This document shows, piece after piece, positions 11,692-23,530 of a DNA stretch of 64,000 bases. This DNA is from Prosopocoilus inquinatus (Eukaryota > Arthropoda > Insecta > Coleoptera > Lucanidae): contig CM069877.1 of NCBI GenBank assembly GCA_036172665.1, positions 12,916,501 to 12,980,500 of the forward strand. The letters are read 5' to 3'. The translations under genes and the position numbers were made by a program. Each line of letters begins with the position of its first letter. Positions within the stretch are counted from its first letter, which is position 1. A model generated the notes under the pieces. That model made no database searches. It saw only the letters and a list, made by a program, of their open reading frames with translations, and was not told where the DNA came from.

Positions 11692-12064
11692 CAGTCTCAA
11701 GCTAAATTCATTGCAAGGCGTTTTGAGTTGGCGTTAAAATTCTACGTGATTCTATTGGGGCAATTTAAAAGTATACAATTTGTTTGATTAAACAAACCAA
11801 TCAAATAGCTATCCCGAAACGCGACGATGAAAAATCGCCTAGCAATGAATCCAGCTTAATGCTCACTGTGTAAAAAGTCCGTCAAAAAAGCGAATCTTGA
11901 AATGTACCTCGGCCAAAGGAAGCAATTATGAAAATCATTGAGTTATACCCCTGGAGAACGCCATACCATATACCATAACGTGTATTGCCTGAAAACTGGT
12001 CCGGCCGCGGGCCTTTTGTATGGCAAAACGAATGGAGTATGGAGTATCGCGCACTTTGTCACAT
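11692..12064. other. Orc1-PP5 intergenic sequence
   Basis: No gene seen. It contains a short dispersed repeat (GAATCTTGAAATGTACCTCG at about 11892) that recurs near 23650, 27060 and 30540. Confidence 0.35.
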
Positions 12065-12302
12065 ACAGTCGGAAGCAAAAAAAAAGTAGACAAACTACAG
12101 TTTCCTGTAATCATTCCTTCAGAAAATGGTAGTGATTAGAGATTACTTCACAGATAACATTTAAAAGCTTTCAAAATTACAAGTTTAAAACTTTGGTAAA
12201 ACCTATGAGTTCGTCTTTAATCTACGGCATTTTGAGAAAGAATAATCGAATAATTACAGGAAACTGTAGTTTGTCTACATTTTTTTTTGCTTTCAACTGT
12301 AC
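12065..12302. mobile_element. MITE with TTACAGGAAACTGTAGTTTG ends, copy 2
   Basis: Same family, size and interior as 11463-11691. The ends are ACATACAGTCGGAAGC and GCTTTCAACTGTACATG. Confidence 0.75.
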
Positions 12303-12591
12303 ATGTTCCAGATTTCTTTAGCGGGCATAGTACTTCAGCCAAAAAAAAAAAAAAGAATCTTGATATGTACATCAGCCAAAAGATGAATCGTAGGATGTAA
12401 ATAATCATATTACATTATAATAATTTTAACAATAAGGAAAACATTGGAATGACATTTGGTTAACCTACAAGAACATGAAATTGAATAGCTTATGAGGTAC
12501 GCTTTCACACGCTACGTTTGTAATAATAGGTGTGTTTGTTATCCTGCACTAGTGCAACAAAAACATAAATGCGTTGAATAGGAGAGATTAT

Positions 12592-12825
12592 AGCTTGCTT
12601 TCTTTCGCTCGCAAAATCGTGATCCAAACGTGTTTTGATTGATTCAAAAACAGACAACCTTTTCTTTGAATCTCTCTATTTTTAGAACTTGTTTGGATTG
12701 AATTGTGGTTATTTACAAATGAACTGTCATTCAAAAATTCAAGTCAGGTGTTTTGTTGTAACTACGAAATTCAGGTCCAAACTATTCGAAACACGATTCA
12801 AACTTTTAAGCGAAAGAAAGCACCT
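12592..12825. mobile_element. AGGTGCTTTCTTTCGCT MITE, copy 1
   Basis: Ends AGCTTGCTTTCTTTCGCT and AGCGAAAGAAAGCACCT (left end mutated), flanked by TAT on both sides (12589-12591, 12826-12828). A near-identical copy lies at 41085-41316. The open frames of 86 and 81 codons over these copies are shared MITE sequence, not genes. Confidence 0.75.
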
Positions 12826-12959
12826 TATGCTCAATAACGTGATGACAGCTTTTTGTTTTCCTGATGAAGAACGTAAGAAAAAAAATCGAGCTTGTTCTGC
12901 AATAAACTGTCGAGGAACGTCAAGGACGTTTACCCCTACAGGTAAGTAGAAATTCCCTA

Positions 12960-14665
12960 GGTTGGCAACAAAAATTTTCGCGGATTCGTTATCTTTAATT
13001 CAGTCACCCAATGTTGTGGAGAGGGACTTTCGGCACTGTTGTTAGACGTACGAGAAATTCCCATTTCAGGGGGAAATTTTCACGGATTTGTCGCTTTAAT
13101 CCAGCCGCTCGTTCTTGTGCAGAGAGACTTTCGACACTGTTGCCAGATGTACAAGAAATTCCCTCTGCAGGGGAAAATTTACGAGGGCATCGATTTAATC
13201 AATTAACCGCTCGTCGTCGTGCGGAGTTTTTAGACAAGGTTGCCAGATGTACGAGAAATTCCCATTTCAGGGGGAAATTTCCGCGGATTTGTCGCTTTAA
13301 TCCAGCCGCTCGTCGTTGTGCAGAGACACTTTCGACACTGTTGCCAGATGTGCAAGAAATTCCCATTTCAGGGGGAAATTTTCACGGATTTGTCGCTTTA
13401 ATCCAGCCGCTCGTTCTTGTGCAGAGAGACTTTCGACACTGTTGTCAGATGTACAAGAAATTCCCATCTTAGGGGGAAATTTTCACGGATTTGTCGCTTT
13501 AATCCAGCCGCTCGTCGTTGTGCAGAGGAGCTTTCGACGCTGTTGCCAGATGTACAAGAAATTCCCTCTGCAGGGGAAAATTTTCGAGAGCATCGATTTA
13601 ATCAATTAACCGCTGGTCGTTGTGCGGAGTTTTTAGACAAGGTTGCCAGATGTACGAGAAATTCCCATTTCAGGGGGAAATTTCCGCGGATTTGTCGCTT
13701 TAATCCAGCCGCTCGTCGTTGTGCAAAGACACTTTCGACACTGTTGCCAGATGTGCAAGAAATTCCCATTTCAGGGGGAAATTTCCGCGGATTTGTCGCT
13801 TTAATCCAGCCGCTCGTCGTTGTGCAGAGACACTTTCGACACTGTTGCCAGATGTGCAAGAAATTCCCATTTCAGGGGGAAATTTTCACGGATTTGTCGC
13901 TTTAATCCAGCCGCTCGTTCTTGTGCAGAGAGACTTTCGACACTGTTGTCAGATGTACAAGAAATTCCCATCTTAGGGGGAAATTTTCACGGATTTGTCG
14001 CTTTAATCCAGCCGCTCGTCGTTGTGCAGAGGAGCTTTCGACGCTGTTGCCAGATGTACAAGAAATTCCCTCTGCAGGGGAAAATTTTCGAGAGCATCGA
14101 TTTAATCAATTAACCGCTGGTCGTTGTGCGGAGTTTTTAGACAAGGTTGCCAGATGTACGAGAAATTTCCATTTCAGGGGGAAATTTCCGCGGATTTGTC
14201 GCTTTAATCCAGCCGCTCGTCGTTGTGCAGAGACACTTTCGACACTGTTGCCAGATGTGCAAGAAATTCCCATTTTAGGGGGAAATTTTCGCGGATTTGT
14301 CGCTTTAATTCAGCCGCTCGTCGTTGTGCACAGAGACTTTCGACACTGTTGCCAGATGTACGAGAAATTCCCATTTCAGGGGGAAATTTTCACGGACTTG
14401 TCGCCCTAATTCAGCCGCTCAATATTGTGCAGAGAGACAGACTTTCGGCACTGTTGCCAGACATACGAGAAATTCCCATTTCAAGGGGAAATATTCGCGG
14501 ACGTGTCGCAGCCGCTCGATGTTTATGCAGAGGGATTTTCGACACTGTTGCCAGATGTACAAGAAATTCCCTCTGCAGAGGGAAATTTTCGAGGGCATCG
14601 ATTTAATCAATTAACCCGCTCGTCGTTGTGCGGAGTTTTTAGACGATGTTGCCAGGCGTACTAGA
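12960..14665. repeat. 101-bp satellite with 504-bp higher-order repeat
   Basis: About 16-17 tandem units of ~101 bp containing AGAAATTCCCATTTCAGGGG and TTTCGACACTGTTGCCAGA. Unit subtypes differ in ending, ATCCAGCCGCTCG versus ATCGATTTAATCAATTAACC. The block at 13316-13609 is repeated with an identical 97-codon translation at 13820-14113, an offset of 504 bp (five units). Because 101 is not a multiple of 3, overlapping open frames of up to 162 codons appear in rotating frames. They are by-products of the repeat. Confidence 0.92.
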
Positions 14666-15284
14666 AATACTTGATTATACATCTGATTACTTATTCTAAA
14701 TGTCAGTTAACTTCGAATACTTCGATAAATACATGAAATATAAATAAGAAAATAAAAAACGAGAGTTTCGTAAATGTAGGCAACCCTCTACACAAATTCA
14801 TTCGTTCTGCTTGAACCGCTACTCGGGTCTGGGCAACAGTACGTTTGCAATCTTGCACTAAACAAGCTTGACAACGCCGCCTATGAACTAAACGCAGGAT
14901 TAGTAGCCCTCATGTTTTTTTTTTCTTTCTTATTATTGAATAGAAGAGTTCCGTTATTCTTTTAAAAGCAAAACCAACATATAAAATAAATAAATGCATT
15001 TATTCTGATCTTGTAAAAAAAGAGAGAAATAAAAGTAAACAACGAGAAGTTTGAAATTCAGATGGTGGGAGTAACAACGAAATGCTCGATAAAATACTGC
15101 AACAAATAACAACAAGAAGAAAAGAAAAACACAAATTGTCGTCCTTACAGAAAAATTACATCAGACAATAAATATTAATCTAATTAATTATTTAATTAAT
15201 TCAATTTACTAGAAAAAAAAAATTAATAATAAATTGACTTAAGTATTGGTGTAATTACAAAAACTACGCTATATTAATCAGGTA
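14666..15284. other. PP5 3' flank
   Basis: AT-rich intergenic and 3' UTR sequence. On the minus strand an AATAAA (plus-strand TTTATT, 14999-15004) lies 281 bases beyond the PP5 stop and may be its polyadenylation signal. No other feature seen. Confidence 0.4.
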
Positions 15285-17751
15285 CTAGGACATCAAACTA
15301 ACTATTGAATGAGCATAGGCCATCGGCTGTATATTTGGATGAGGCTGAAAAACAGAATTTACAATATAAGGAGGAGAAGAACAAGACTTTTTTTTTGTAC
15401 TTACTACTGCTGCATACGTTGTGAAAACTGGTTTCATGTCCTTGCCTTTCAAGGTTATGAACGCCCCTTTATTTCCCATCGTGTCACTAAAACCAACAAA
15501 TCAAAAGAAAATCGATCAAAACAGCGAAGCCAATCGTACCAATAATTCGGGGCTGAAAACACCGTGATGCATTTTCCATCGTGGGCCACCTCGTAGCCCT
15601 CGTTTTTAACTTCGTGACTGCGAATGATATAATCTAATTTATTAAGCTCTAGGAAATTCTTCGTTACGTCTGGCCCAAACTGACAGCCCGTGCCTCGTTT
15701 ACTGGGGGCCCTTCCGTTTTGTGGCTGGGGATCTGACCAGAGGAGCTCGCACATGGGGCCGTCTTCCGGGGGTTGCCTGTTACGATCTATGCTACGTATT
15801 ACATTAAGCGTTATATCGTCCTGAGAGAAGAGACCACCGTGCATAACCTATAAATTAATAAATGAAGTTGTGAAGATGTTTTCTTCTTCACTGAGTGCAC
15901 TATAATAGCGTTTTCGATTGGGGTGCATTATTTTATTCCATGTGGTTAAAACGAGATGAAGACACACTCAATGCACCCCAATCGAAAAACCCTATTAGTT
16001 AAAGAAAAGAAATAAAAAAATTACTAAAATGTCATTCATTTTTTTTTCTTTGTGAAAAGACTTACCAAGACTTTATTATTTAAGCAATGTGCAAGCGGCA
16101 GCCAATTATAGACTTCTGTAAATAAATCTGCCATTTGTGCGGTATATTTCACTTTAACTTCTCCGTGGAAACCATATATTTGATTCATCATTGCGCTTTC
16201 ATGATTACCTTAAAAAAAAAATGCAGTCAATCCCATTCAGATGAAAATTAATTAATTAATTAATTAATTAATTAATACCTCGAGACATGAAAAAGTTATT
16301 TGGATAGAGTAGTTTGAATCCGAACAGCGTAAATATGCATTCTACTGAAAACGAGCCTCTATCCACAAAGTCTCCATTAAACAACTGTCACAATTAAGGG
16401 AAACATCAAGGCCCAGTTTTACAATGACGGTTTAACTTTGAGCCGAAGCTTAAATCCTTCACAACAATTGTTGAAATAATTGTTGCTAAAGGTTTAAACC
16501 TCAGCTCAAAGTTGAGCTGCAATTGTAAAATTGTACCTAAGGCAATTAATGTAATAAGAAAAAAAAACGTCTGGGAAGGATACGTAAGGGTTCGTAGGTG
16601 ATGGTAAACCGTTCAATTCGAATATGTTCATTAAATCATAAAACTGGCCATGTATATCACCACACACAGTGAATTTCTCGTCGTCTCCGATTTTTATATC
16701 CACCAGCGAAGGCTGCTCCATGAAGTAGGTTTTAATGTCTAATAGTATCTGCAAAGCCAGATGTAATCAAAGTGATTTCGAGCACGTATTTAATAAATAC
16801 TTTGTAAGCAAACTTCCTGTGAAGCTTCCCTTGCTTCTTGTACAGTTCCATCAGTTCCTTCATAAAAGCTAACGTTACTTTACCGTCTTCAAGCTCGGGG
16901 CCGCAATATTCGCTTTCGATGGCTTTCAGAATAATACAAAAAAAGAACCAAATTAAAAACTAAACGATAATTTAACATCTATTACTTACTCATAGCATCT
17001 AAATTGATTGTGTCCGCTACCGTTTTCCTAATGTCCTCGACAGATATGGCTTTCTCGAAGGCTATTTTCTTAACTATTTTATTACATTCCGTGTATTTTA
17101 ATTTAGCGTCCTTATCGCTCGGTCTAACTTTAGCAACCTGCAATCGAAACAATCACAGAAACTTCGATTAGAAATCAAATTGAATTATTGACTTACGTAT
17201 TCGAAATCCTTGAGCGCCTCCTTGAATTTCCCTAAAGACATATATGCCGCCGCCCTTCTATAGTAGCCCTTAATATAAGTTTTGTCTAATTCGATGGCCT
17301 TCGAAGCATCCGATAGGGCATACCCGAAACACTCGGTCTTCAGGTAGGCGAAACTTCGATTCGCATAATAAATAGCTACGTTACTATTTGTTTCTATTGC
17401 TTTTGTGTACAGGTCAATGGCAGCATTGTAGTCCTGCTCTGAAAAGAAAAATTCAAAATCCACACACATTCACTTGCACGCTCGAACATTTCTAGGTTAT
17501 GTTCGTACGTCATCTCCACGATTTGCCTTTTAGATTGACCTGCAGGGGCCAAAAGGTGGAATTAAACGACGAGGACGGCGAGACAATAATGTAATCGTTA
17601 TGCAACTTAATTGTCGCGAATTGTGACTCACGGAACGAGGGGGAAACTTACTTTTGAAGCGCTCGTTCGCCTCTGTTTTGAACCCTTCCGCCTTCTCCAC
17701 GTCGCCCGGCACTATGCTCGATATTCCCGTAGTGTCCGCACTCATGGTCAA
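15285..17751 (-). CDS. PPP5C: Serine/threonine-protein phosphatase 5 (PP5)
   Basis: PPP-family phosphatase fused to TPR repeats; in other animals it binds Hsp90 and dephosphorylates signalling proteins. Ten minus-strand exons join in frame: 17652-17751, 17197-17438, 16990-17137, 16801-16922, 16584-16748, 16279-16384, 16066-16208, 15540-15847, 15405-15486, 15285-15344, giving 491 aa (human PP5 is 499). Three TPR motifs fill about residues 15-125, with the family text NRSFAYL and KGYYRRAA. The catalytic motifs are GDIHGQ (234-239), GDFVDRG (263-269) and GNHE (295-298), followed by SAPNYCD, which is completed only when exons 8 and 9 are joined. The C-terminus [11 protein letters not shown] matches the autoinhibitory tail of the family. 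The first of two in-frame ATGs is used; the second is two codons later. It is convergent with Orc1. Confidence 0.97.
15906..15994. mobile_element. Short palindromic MITE in a PP5 intron
   Basis: 89-bp inverted repeat with ends TAGCGTTTTCGATTGGGGTG and CACCCCAATCGAAAAACCCTA. It is related to the element at 21535-21657. Confidence 0.6.
16249..16277. repeat. (AATT)n microsatellite
   Basis: About seven AATT units, immediately next to the splice donor of PP5 exon 6. Confidence 0.85.
16408..16542. mobile_element. Foldback MITE in a PP5 intron
   Basis: Inverted repeat with ends CAGTTTTACAATGACGGTTT and CAATTGTAAAATTG and internal arms AGCCGAAGC / AACAATTGTTG. It lies between exons 5 and 6. Confidence 0.5.
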
Positions 17752-18095
17752 AGCAAAAACGTCGTTAACTACAATTAAAAAGAACTTCTAACGCATTAAA
17801 AACCTCTCGTCGGCTAAAACATAAATCGCTAGGGACTTTGACGTTATTGCTTTTTGAAGTTTCATTGCCAACATAACAAAAATCATTTAAGTCACCGAAA
17901 GTTAAGTTTCCAGAAATTCTTTTCGCTGCGAGGAGGCGAATTGTTTAGAACCGAAGTCGCACGTTCGTATTTCGTTAATAATTAATAATAATAATCAAAA
18001 AAGAAGCGATTCTTGAAGCACGCGAAAGCAAGAAATAGTAGACATTTACAGTTTCCTGTAACTCTTCTTTCTCTAAAATGAAAATGTTATTTAAA
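17752..18095. other. PP5 upstream region
   Basis: Presumed PP5 promoter and 5' UTR. No specific element stands out. A half-copy of the TTTCCTGTAA MITE end is at about 18031-18070. Confidence 0.35.
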
Positions 18096-19052
18096 AGCTG
18101 TATTTCTTTTACCACTTTTAACCGAGTATCTCACTTTATCCCTATAGCTTATTACTTATTTCTTTTAGAAAATTTTTTGTACAAATCGTTATTGATTGCA
18201 GTGAAAACCTCGAGCAGCCTCTGGACAGCTGTTTCAGCCCTGCTTGGGGCTTCTTCAGCAGAGACGTAGCTCGACATTTCCACTGCAAACAAAAACGATT
18301 TGTCCAATTTATTCGCAATTGCGATGTAAGAGTGATGAACAGATAAAATAGCGACATCTTACTATCGCTTTTTGACCTAACATTGCAGTAGGATAGACAA
18401 ATTGAAGCGGGATTTGCTCCTAATAAGTCCCCAATGCAAGGCGGCCATGCTTGCTGTCAAAGCATAATGAAAGTTTTTAAAAAATTCTTTGTACAAATCG
18501 TTATTGATTGCAGTGAAAACCTCGAGAAGCCCCAAGCAGGGCTGAAGCAGCTGTCCAGAGGCTGCTCGAGGTTTTCACTGCAATCAAAAACGATTTGTAC
18601 AAAAAATTTTTTAAAAACTTTCATTATGCTTTGACAGCAAGCATGGCCGCCTTGCATTGGGGACTTATTAGGAGCAAATCCCGTTTCAATTTGTCTATCC
18701 TACTGCAATGTCAGGTCAAAAAGCGATCGTAAGATGTCGCTATTTTATCTGTTATTTCTTTTACCTCTAATAAGTGAGTTTAACTGAGATAATTTTTTCA
18801 ATTGAACCGAGTCTGCTTATCGAAATACTTTGAAGTGAGTCTTAGGTGAGATAGTTTTTGAGGTTAGATTTCATTATCGAATGATCAGACTTGTTTTACA
18901 ACACACAATTTTTAGGTTATAATTTTGCTTACCTGCTCAGTTGAAACAAAATTCTGTTTCTTTTAGGTTTCAATTATCTTAGTTAAAACTCAGTTTATGT
19001 CGTCTCGGTTGTCTTAGAACTGAGACAATTCCGTGGTAAAAGAAATACAGCT
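18096..19052. mobile_element. TIR element interrupted by foldback copy 3
   Basis: Perfect 20-bp inverted ends AGCTGTATTTCTTTTACCAC (18096-18115 and complement at 19033-19052). The interior is dominated by a foldback element: the AAATCGTTATTGATTGCAGT module at 18165-18340, then a long palindrome (18343-18752) with AGATAAAATAGCGACATC at both ends. The order of nesting, foldback inside the older TIR element, is inferred. Confidence 0.65.
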
Positions 19053-19189
19053 GAAGTCTACTTTTATCCGATAAAAATTGTTTTAATTTCTAAACCAGAC
19101 AATGTGGAAACCTCACAAAACCTGAACTTTTCAATTTCCAATGCCTGTTTAAAGAGATACAAAACAGAATTTTCAAAAAATGGCATAGT

Positions 19190-19330
19190 TTAAATTACCG
19201 GTAATGTTACCGTAATATTACCTATTATAGCTCATGTGGCGACATCTCGCGCCGAAGTTACCAATTACCTTTTAACTAAAAATGTAACTTTTACTCAATT
19301 TTCTGAATAATTTGATACCGAATGTGCATT
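19190..19330. repeat. Dispersed TTACCGGTAATGTTACCGTA repeat
   Basis: Part of a repeat also seen at 38290-38420, 41658-41715, 44223-44345 and 44960-45445. The shared text includes GGCGACATCTCGCG and ACCAATTAC. Similarity to the 44960-45300 copy continues on to about 19550. Confidence 0.6.
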
Positions 19331-19558
19331 AAATTTTTGACTTTTGTTAAAATAAGGTTTAAAATATTTAATATTATGTATTTCCACTAAATAAATACAT
19401 GTGTAAGGGAAAGTCATTTTAGGTTATGAAATATTTATTGCATTTTTTTAGTACTTACGTCTTTCCTAAATAATCAAAAATATTCCTTGGCCATTTCTTT
19501 CATTGGTTTACTTGAATTCTGCAAGTGTGTAATTTGAAATTACCTTATCCTGACGACA

Positions 19559-21245
19559 GGGGTGCGTTCGAAATAAGATATACTAGTTAAGATCAGTGTT
19601 GCCAACCGTGGCATAATAATGCCAAAATAGCATAATTCCATCAAAGGTGGCAGCGTAGCAGCATGATGAATAAACGTAGCATAATTTAAAACTTTTCTGA
19701 AAAAATATATTTTTTAAGGGAACAAACTCGCAAGATAATGTGACGTTAAAATGACGTAGACTTTCATACAAAGCTATCTAAATCCTAAGAGAATTACGTC
19801 ATTTTGACGTCACGTTCTCTTGCGATTTCTTTCCCTCGATTCGAGAATACAGCCCCAAATGAAAGCGAAATGTGTCGAAGTGTGTAATACCCACGTCGTC
19901 TGTTTTATTTTACTGTGTCTGAATCTATAGTGTCATAAATTAATTAGCTATCGATATTGTCGACAGTTTATCGATACTGACGCTACCTCTACTGTTGTCA
20001 ACGGATAGGACGTGCATTAAGTATGTTTTTAATGATAATATTTTAACTTATATACCACAAAAATGTATGATTCTAAAAACAACAAAAACGTCACTGAAGA
20101 AGAGACTGAAGAAATAATGTTTAAAAAAAATCCTGTCTACTTTTGTTTTTTATTAAATTTAAAGAGTTTTGATTATTTTTTATTTAATAAATATTTATGT
20201 ATTAAGGTATTATTTTCTTGGTTCCTGGCAAATGCGGTAAAGTACTTACACGCACACAAAGAGAACATAGAAGTACTGTCGCCGCAAAAAAAAGTGGACA
20301 CTTTTTTTTGACGTAAATTTAATAATGCTAAGAATTTTGGTGGGTGGCTGTAATTATCAACTGACACTTATGAATGACAGATAATAATTAACAAAGTTCA
20401 GCCGTGGTTCAGCCATTATTTCCGTTTGAAAAGTATTGGCTCATATTAGCCATAGAGATAAGGTAAAAATGAAAAATGAATTTATCTTTAAAAATGCTAA
20501 TTTTTTGACATTCATAAATGACAGTTCCTAATTACAGCCCCAAGCAAAACTCGTAAGCCCGATTTCATAATAGTACTTTAAAATAAAAGTCACATTATGA
20601 TGTATAAATAAATACGTTTTCGCATCCTTTTGAACATGTGACTGTGACTTTTATTTTAAAGTCGCCTAAAGTTTGATTATGAAATCGGGTCTTTATTATT
20701 ATTAAATTTACGTCAAGACAAGTGTCCACGTTTTTTTGGCGGCGACGGTAACTTTATGTTCTATGAGCATAGCGCAATTTTGAGGTTGGTAGCATAATTT
20801 TCTAGTGGGGAGAGCACAATTTCTTTCTGGTAGGCTGGCAATACTGGTTGAGATACGGTTAGGTTAAGTGTAGGATCAGCTGATTAAGTCTCACCTATAT
20901 TGCCGAACGCTTTTGTGGAACAAGTCAAAGTAAAATTCACTATGAACCTGCGAACTATGATCTCCTTGTCTTATGAAGAGAGTTGAGGGCATTATTCACA
21001 TGTATATATTCAGACTAAAATAAATATTTACCCAAAATTTAATGGTTATGGACCTAAAGGAACCTTATGCGAATGTCCAGGAATTTTGAAACCAAGTATC
21101 GAGTTGGTTAAAGCTGGATACACTCTGAGCATTACCCAGACATTTTCGGACGAAGGTAACATAAGGCGTTGGGTTGATACGTCCGGTTTTTCGAACGTTG
21201 GGAGTAACACTCTTAACCAATTTCTCCCAATTTCGAACGCACCCC
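19559..21245. mobile_element. 1.7 kb non-autonomous TIR element (GGGGTGCGTTCGAAAT)
   Basis: Inverted ends GGGGTGCGTTCGAAAT (19559-19574) and ATTTCGAACGCACCCC (21230-21245). No transposase frame is found inside. A CATAATC-type MITE (20557-20690) is nested within, and plus-strand GTGGACACTTTTTTTTGACG near 20294 has an inverted counterpart near 20713, giving an internal foldback. Similar ends occur at 50207/50776. Confidence 0.55.
20557..20690. mobile_element. GCCCGATTTCATAAT MITE, nested
   Basis: Near-perfect inverted repeat: GCCCGATTTCATAAT and AAAATAAAAGTCAC at the left, with complements at the right ending ATTATGAAATCGGG. Confidence 0.75.
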
Positions 21246-21429
21246 AGAGGTTATAAACGGTAACATTGGAAATTTACCGTAAGGTAACGTTGTAATTTTA
21301 GCTACTCACACTAGTTTAAATACGATTTCGTAAAATTTACAAAAATTTTTACATGTCACCCTGTCGTATCATCTGTGAAGTTTTATTTAAACAGTACCGT
21401 TATGGAGAGAGAAAAATTACAGGAAAACT

Positions 21430-21967
21430 CGTTACGGACCATGGAATGAACCCGGTGTATTAAAAGTACCCGTATGGGTGCATTCAAAAATTTAAATTTC
21501 CCGCGCAAACCGAAAGAGAAATAACTTTTTCTTATAGCGTTTTCCACTGGCTGCACTAGTGCGCACTGAGTGTATTTCCATCTCGGTTCAGCTTTATATA
21601 ATAAAACGAGATAGAGATACACTCAGTGCACACCGGTGCAGCCAGCGGAAAACGCTATTAATATTATTTAACTGTTTGCGGGTGGTTTACAGGTTTATAT
21701 GTTTTATAGTGTATGGTGAATAGGTGAATAGTAAACCTTTAAGTTTAAACCAAAGCTAGGTAGCTTAAAATCTGAACAAAATGAGTAAGTTTTTATAAAT
21801 TAACGCTACAAGATAATTGTCTAGCGATAGTTCGTACAAAATATATTTTATTTGGTGTCATTTTGAAGCATTTTTTTATGTCTTTATGTTGGCAACCGAG
21901 CAGTGCACTCAATGCACCGGGTGCATTCCGTGATTCCACCGATGCAAACAATTACACCGAGTGGTTT
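21430..21967. mobile_element. Degenerate hAT-type MITE, copy 2, with a nested MITE
   Basis: Internal sequence matches the TAGAGATGGG family (CCGGTG, GGGTGCATTCAAAAATT, TTTCCCGCGC), but both termini are eroded. A 123-bp palindromic element (21535-21657, ends TAGCGTTTTCC/GGAAAACGCTA) is inserted in it. TTA flanks both sides, a 3-bp duplication typical of PIF/Harbinger. Confidence 0.65.
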
Positions 21968-22039
21968 CTTCAATTTTCTTTTATGTCTCTTTTTGTTCGA
22001 ATTACTTTTCAGCTATTCCACATCCACTGTGCTTTCCGT

Positions 22040-22700
22040 TCTTTAATTTCTCTAATTTAAATTTAGCAAGTTGTGGGCCCTTATGTATTATTTATTATTA
22101 TTAAGGGTAAATTGGCTTGGAAAACAAATGTAGGCCAACGAGGAAGCAACTCTTACAAAAAAAAGACTGCAGATTTAACAGCGTGTGGGCCCGGTCTATA
22201 TGTTTAGTAAGTTGTGGGCCTTATTACTTATTATTGTTATTATTAAGTATAGAATGTTTTGGAAAATAATCGAAAATTAGATAGTCTGCGCTTATTTATG
22301 AAACAGTACGACAAAGAGAAAGCATTTCTTACAAAAAAAAAAAAGAACTATACACATTTAACAGCGTGTGGGCCCGGGAATCTTCTGATTCAGTCGAAAA
22401 CTTTGAAACTCGTTTACGGAGCTATAAACCGAGCAAAAAAAATTACTGTCTACCTCGACCGTTGTCCATGATTTTCTGCTTCGTAAGTTAATTACTATTC
22501 CTGTAAATCTAGCAGGTTGCGGGCCCTTATCCCGTAAGTGACTTTTTGACCAAGTGACTTTTTTGTTTCTTCAGGGAATCCTGAACAGAATCTATCTCGT
22601 TAGGAATTTTACGTCGTGTCGTGGTGGATTCTTCTTCACTTCCACAAATTTATTAGTGTATGGGCCCCCGCAGTGTTTTTGTTTACGCGGTGGTGCAGCC
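22040..22700. repeat. Degenerate tandem repeat around GTGTGGGCCC
   Basis: Diverged units with TTTAGCAAGTTGTGGGCCC (22062, 22203) and AACAGCGTGTGGGCCCGG (22178, 22360), and weaker units near 22510, 22660 and 23290. Short open frames here have no recognisable domain. Confidence 0.55.
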
Positions 22701-22834
22701 ATATGTGAAAACAGAGAAAACGCCTCGATCAATTTATGATTTTCCATGAATTTTCTTCTGCCTGATAAGATTTGACCATTGTAGAAACTTGATAAGTTTT
22801 GAGCCCGTAGCCCTAAATATCGAGAAGGGATAGA

Positions 22835-23530
22835 TGTGTGTTTGCTTCGATTAGGTCGAAACCAACAAAGTAGTATATACAGTTGATAAAATCGATTATT
22901 ATTTCGATGGGCAATTGTTTCCGACGTATCCAATCTAGTTTGGAACTGCTGCCGAAACAGCGAAGAGAAAGATGTAGGCCTTGATCAATGAGAAGGGAAA
23001 GATGTGAGCCCTGATTATTGAGAAGGGAAAGATGTGAACCCTTAAATATCTTAGTCATATTCTGATATTTAAATGACTATGTTTTCGCATCTTTTTGGAC
23101 ATACGACTGTGACTTTTATTTTATTAAAGTCTTCTTTAGTTCGATTATGAAATCGGGCCTTAGTAAATTTAAAAGACAAAAAAGAAAAGACACATATTTA
23201 CTGGATAAAAAAAAAGAATTATCTTCAAGATTATGATTTTGCTTCATGCTCTTTTTCTGTGTCTAGATTTCTTACATTTAAATTTAATAGGTTCTGGGCC
23301 TCTATTAGTTAATCAGTCTTTGAAACACCTAGAGAGAACTGATGAGAAAAATGTGCGCCATGAAACCAACAAAGTTGTATGTAGAGTTAATAAAATCGAT
23401 TATTATTTCGACGGGCAATTATTTTCGACGTATTCAAACTAGTTCGAAACTGCTGCCGAAACAGCGAAGAGAAAGATGTAAGCCTTCATCAACGAGAAGG
23501 GAAAGATGCGAGACCTGATTATTGAGAATC
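22835..23530. repeat. Duplicated ~170-bp block
   Basis: The sequence from about 22852 to 23030 is repeated at about 23358-23530. Both contain ACTGCTGCCGAAACAGCGAA and GATTATTATTTCGA. A short internal unit, GAGAAGGGAAAGATGTGA, is itself repeated two to three times. Confidence 0.7.

Noticed and set aside
12689..12949. 86-codon frame, similar frame at 41177
   Set aside because: Both overlap copies of the same MITE; similarity comes from the transposon.
13011..14664. Series of overlapping 80-160 codon frames with CRRDF/FRGKF motifs
   Set aside because: Pure by-product of the 101-bp satellite; the frame changes each unit and there is no gene structure.
12960..14665. CRISPR-like regular repeats
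   Set aside because: Units are contiguous without unique spacers, the genome is animal, and no cas genes exist here.
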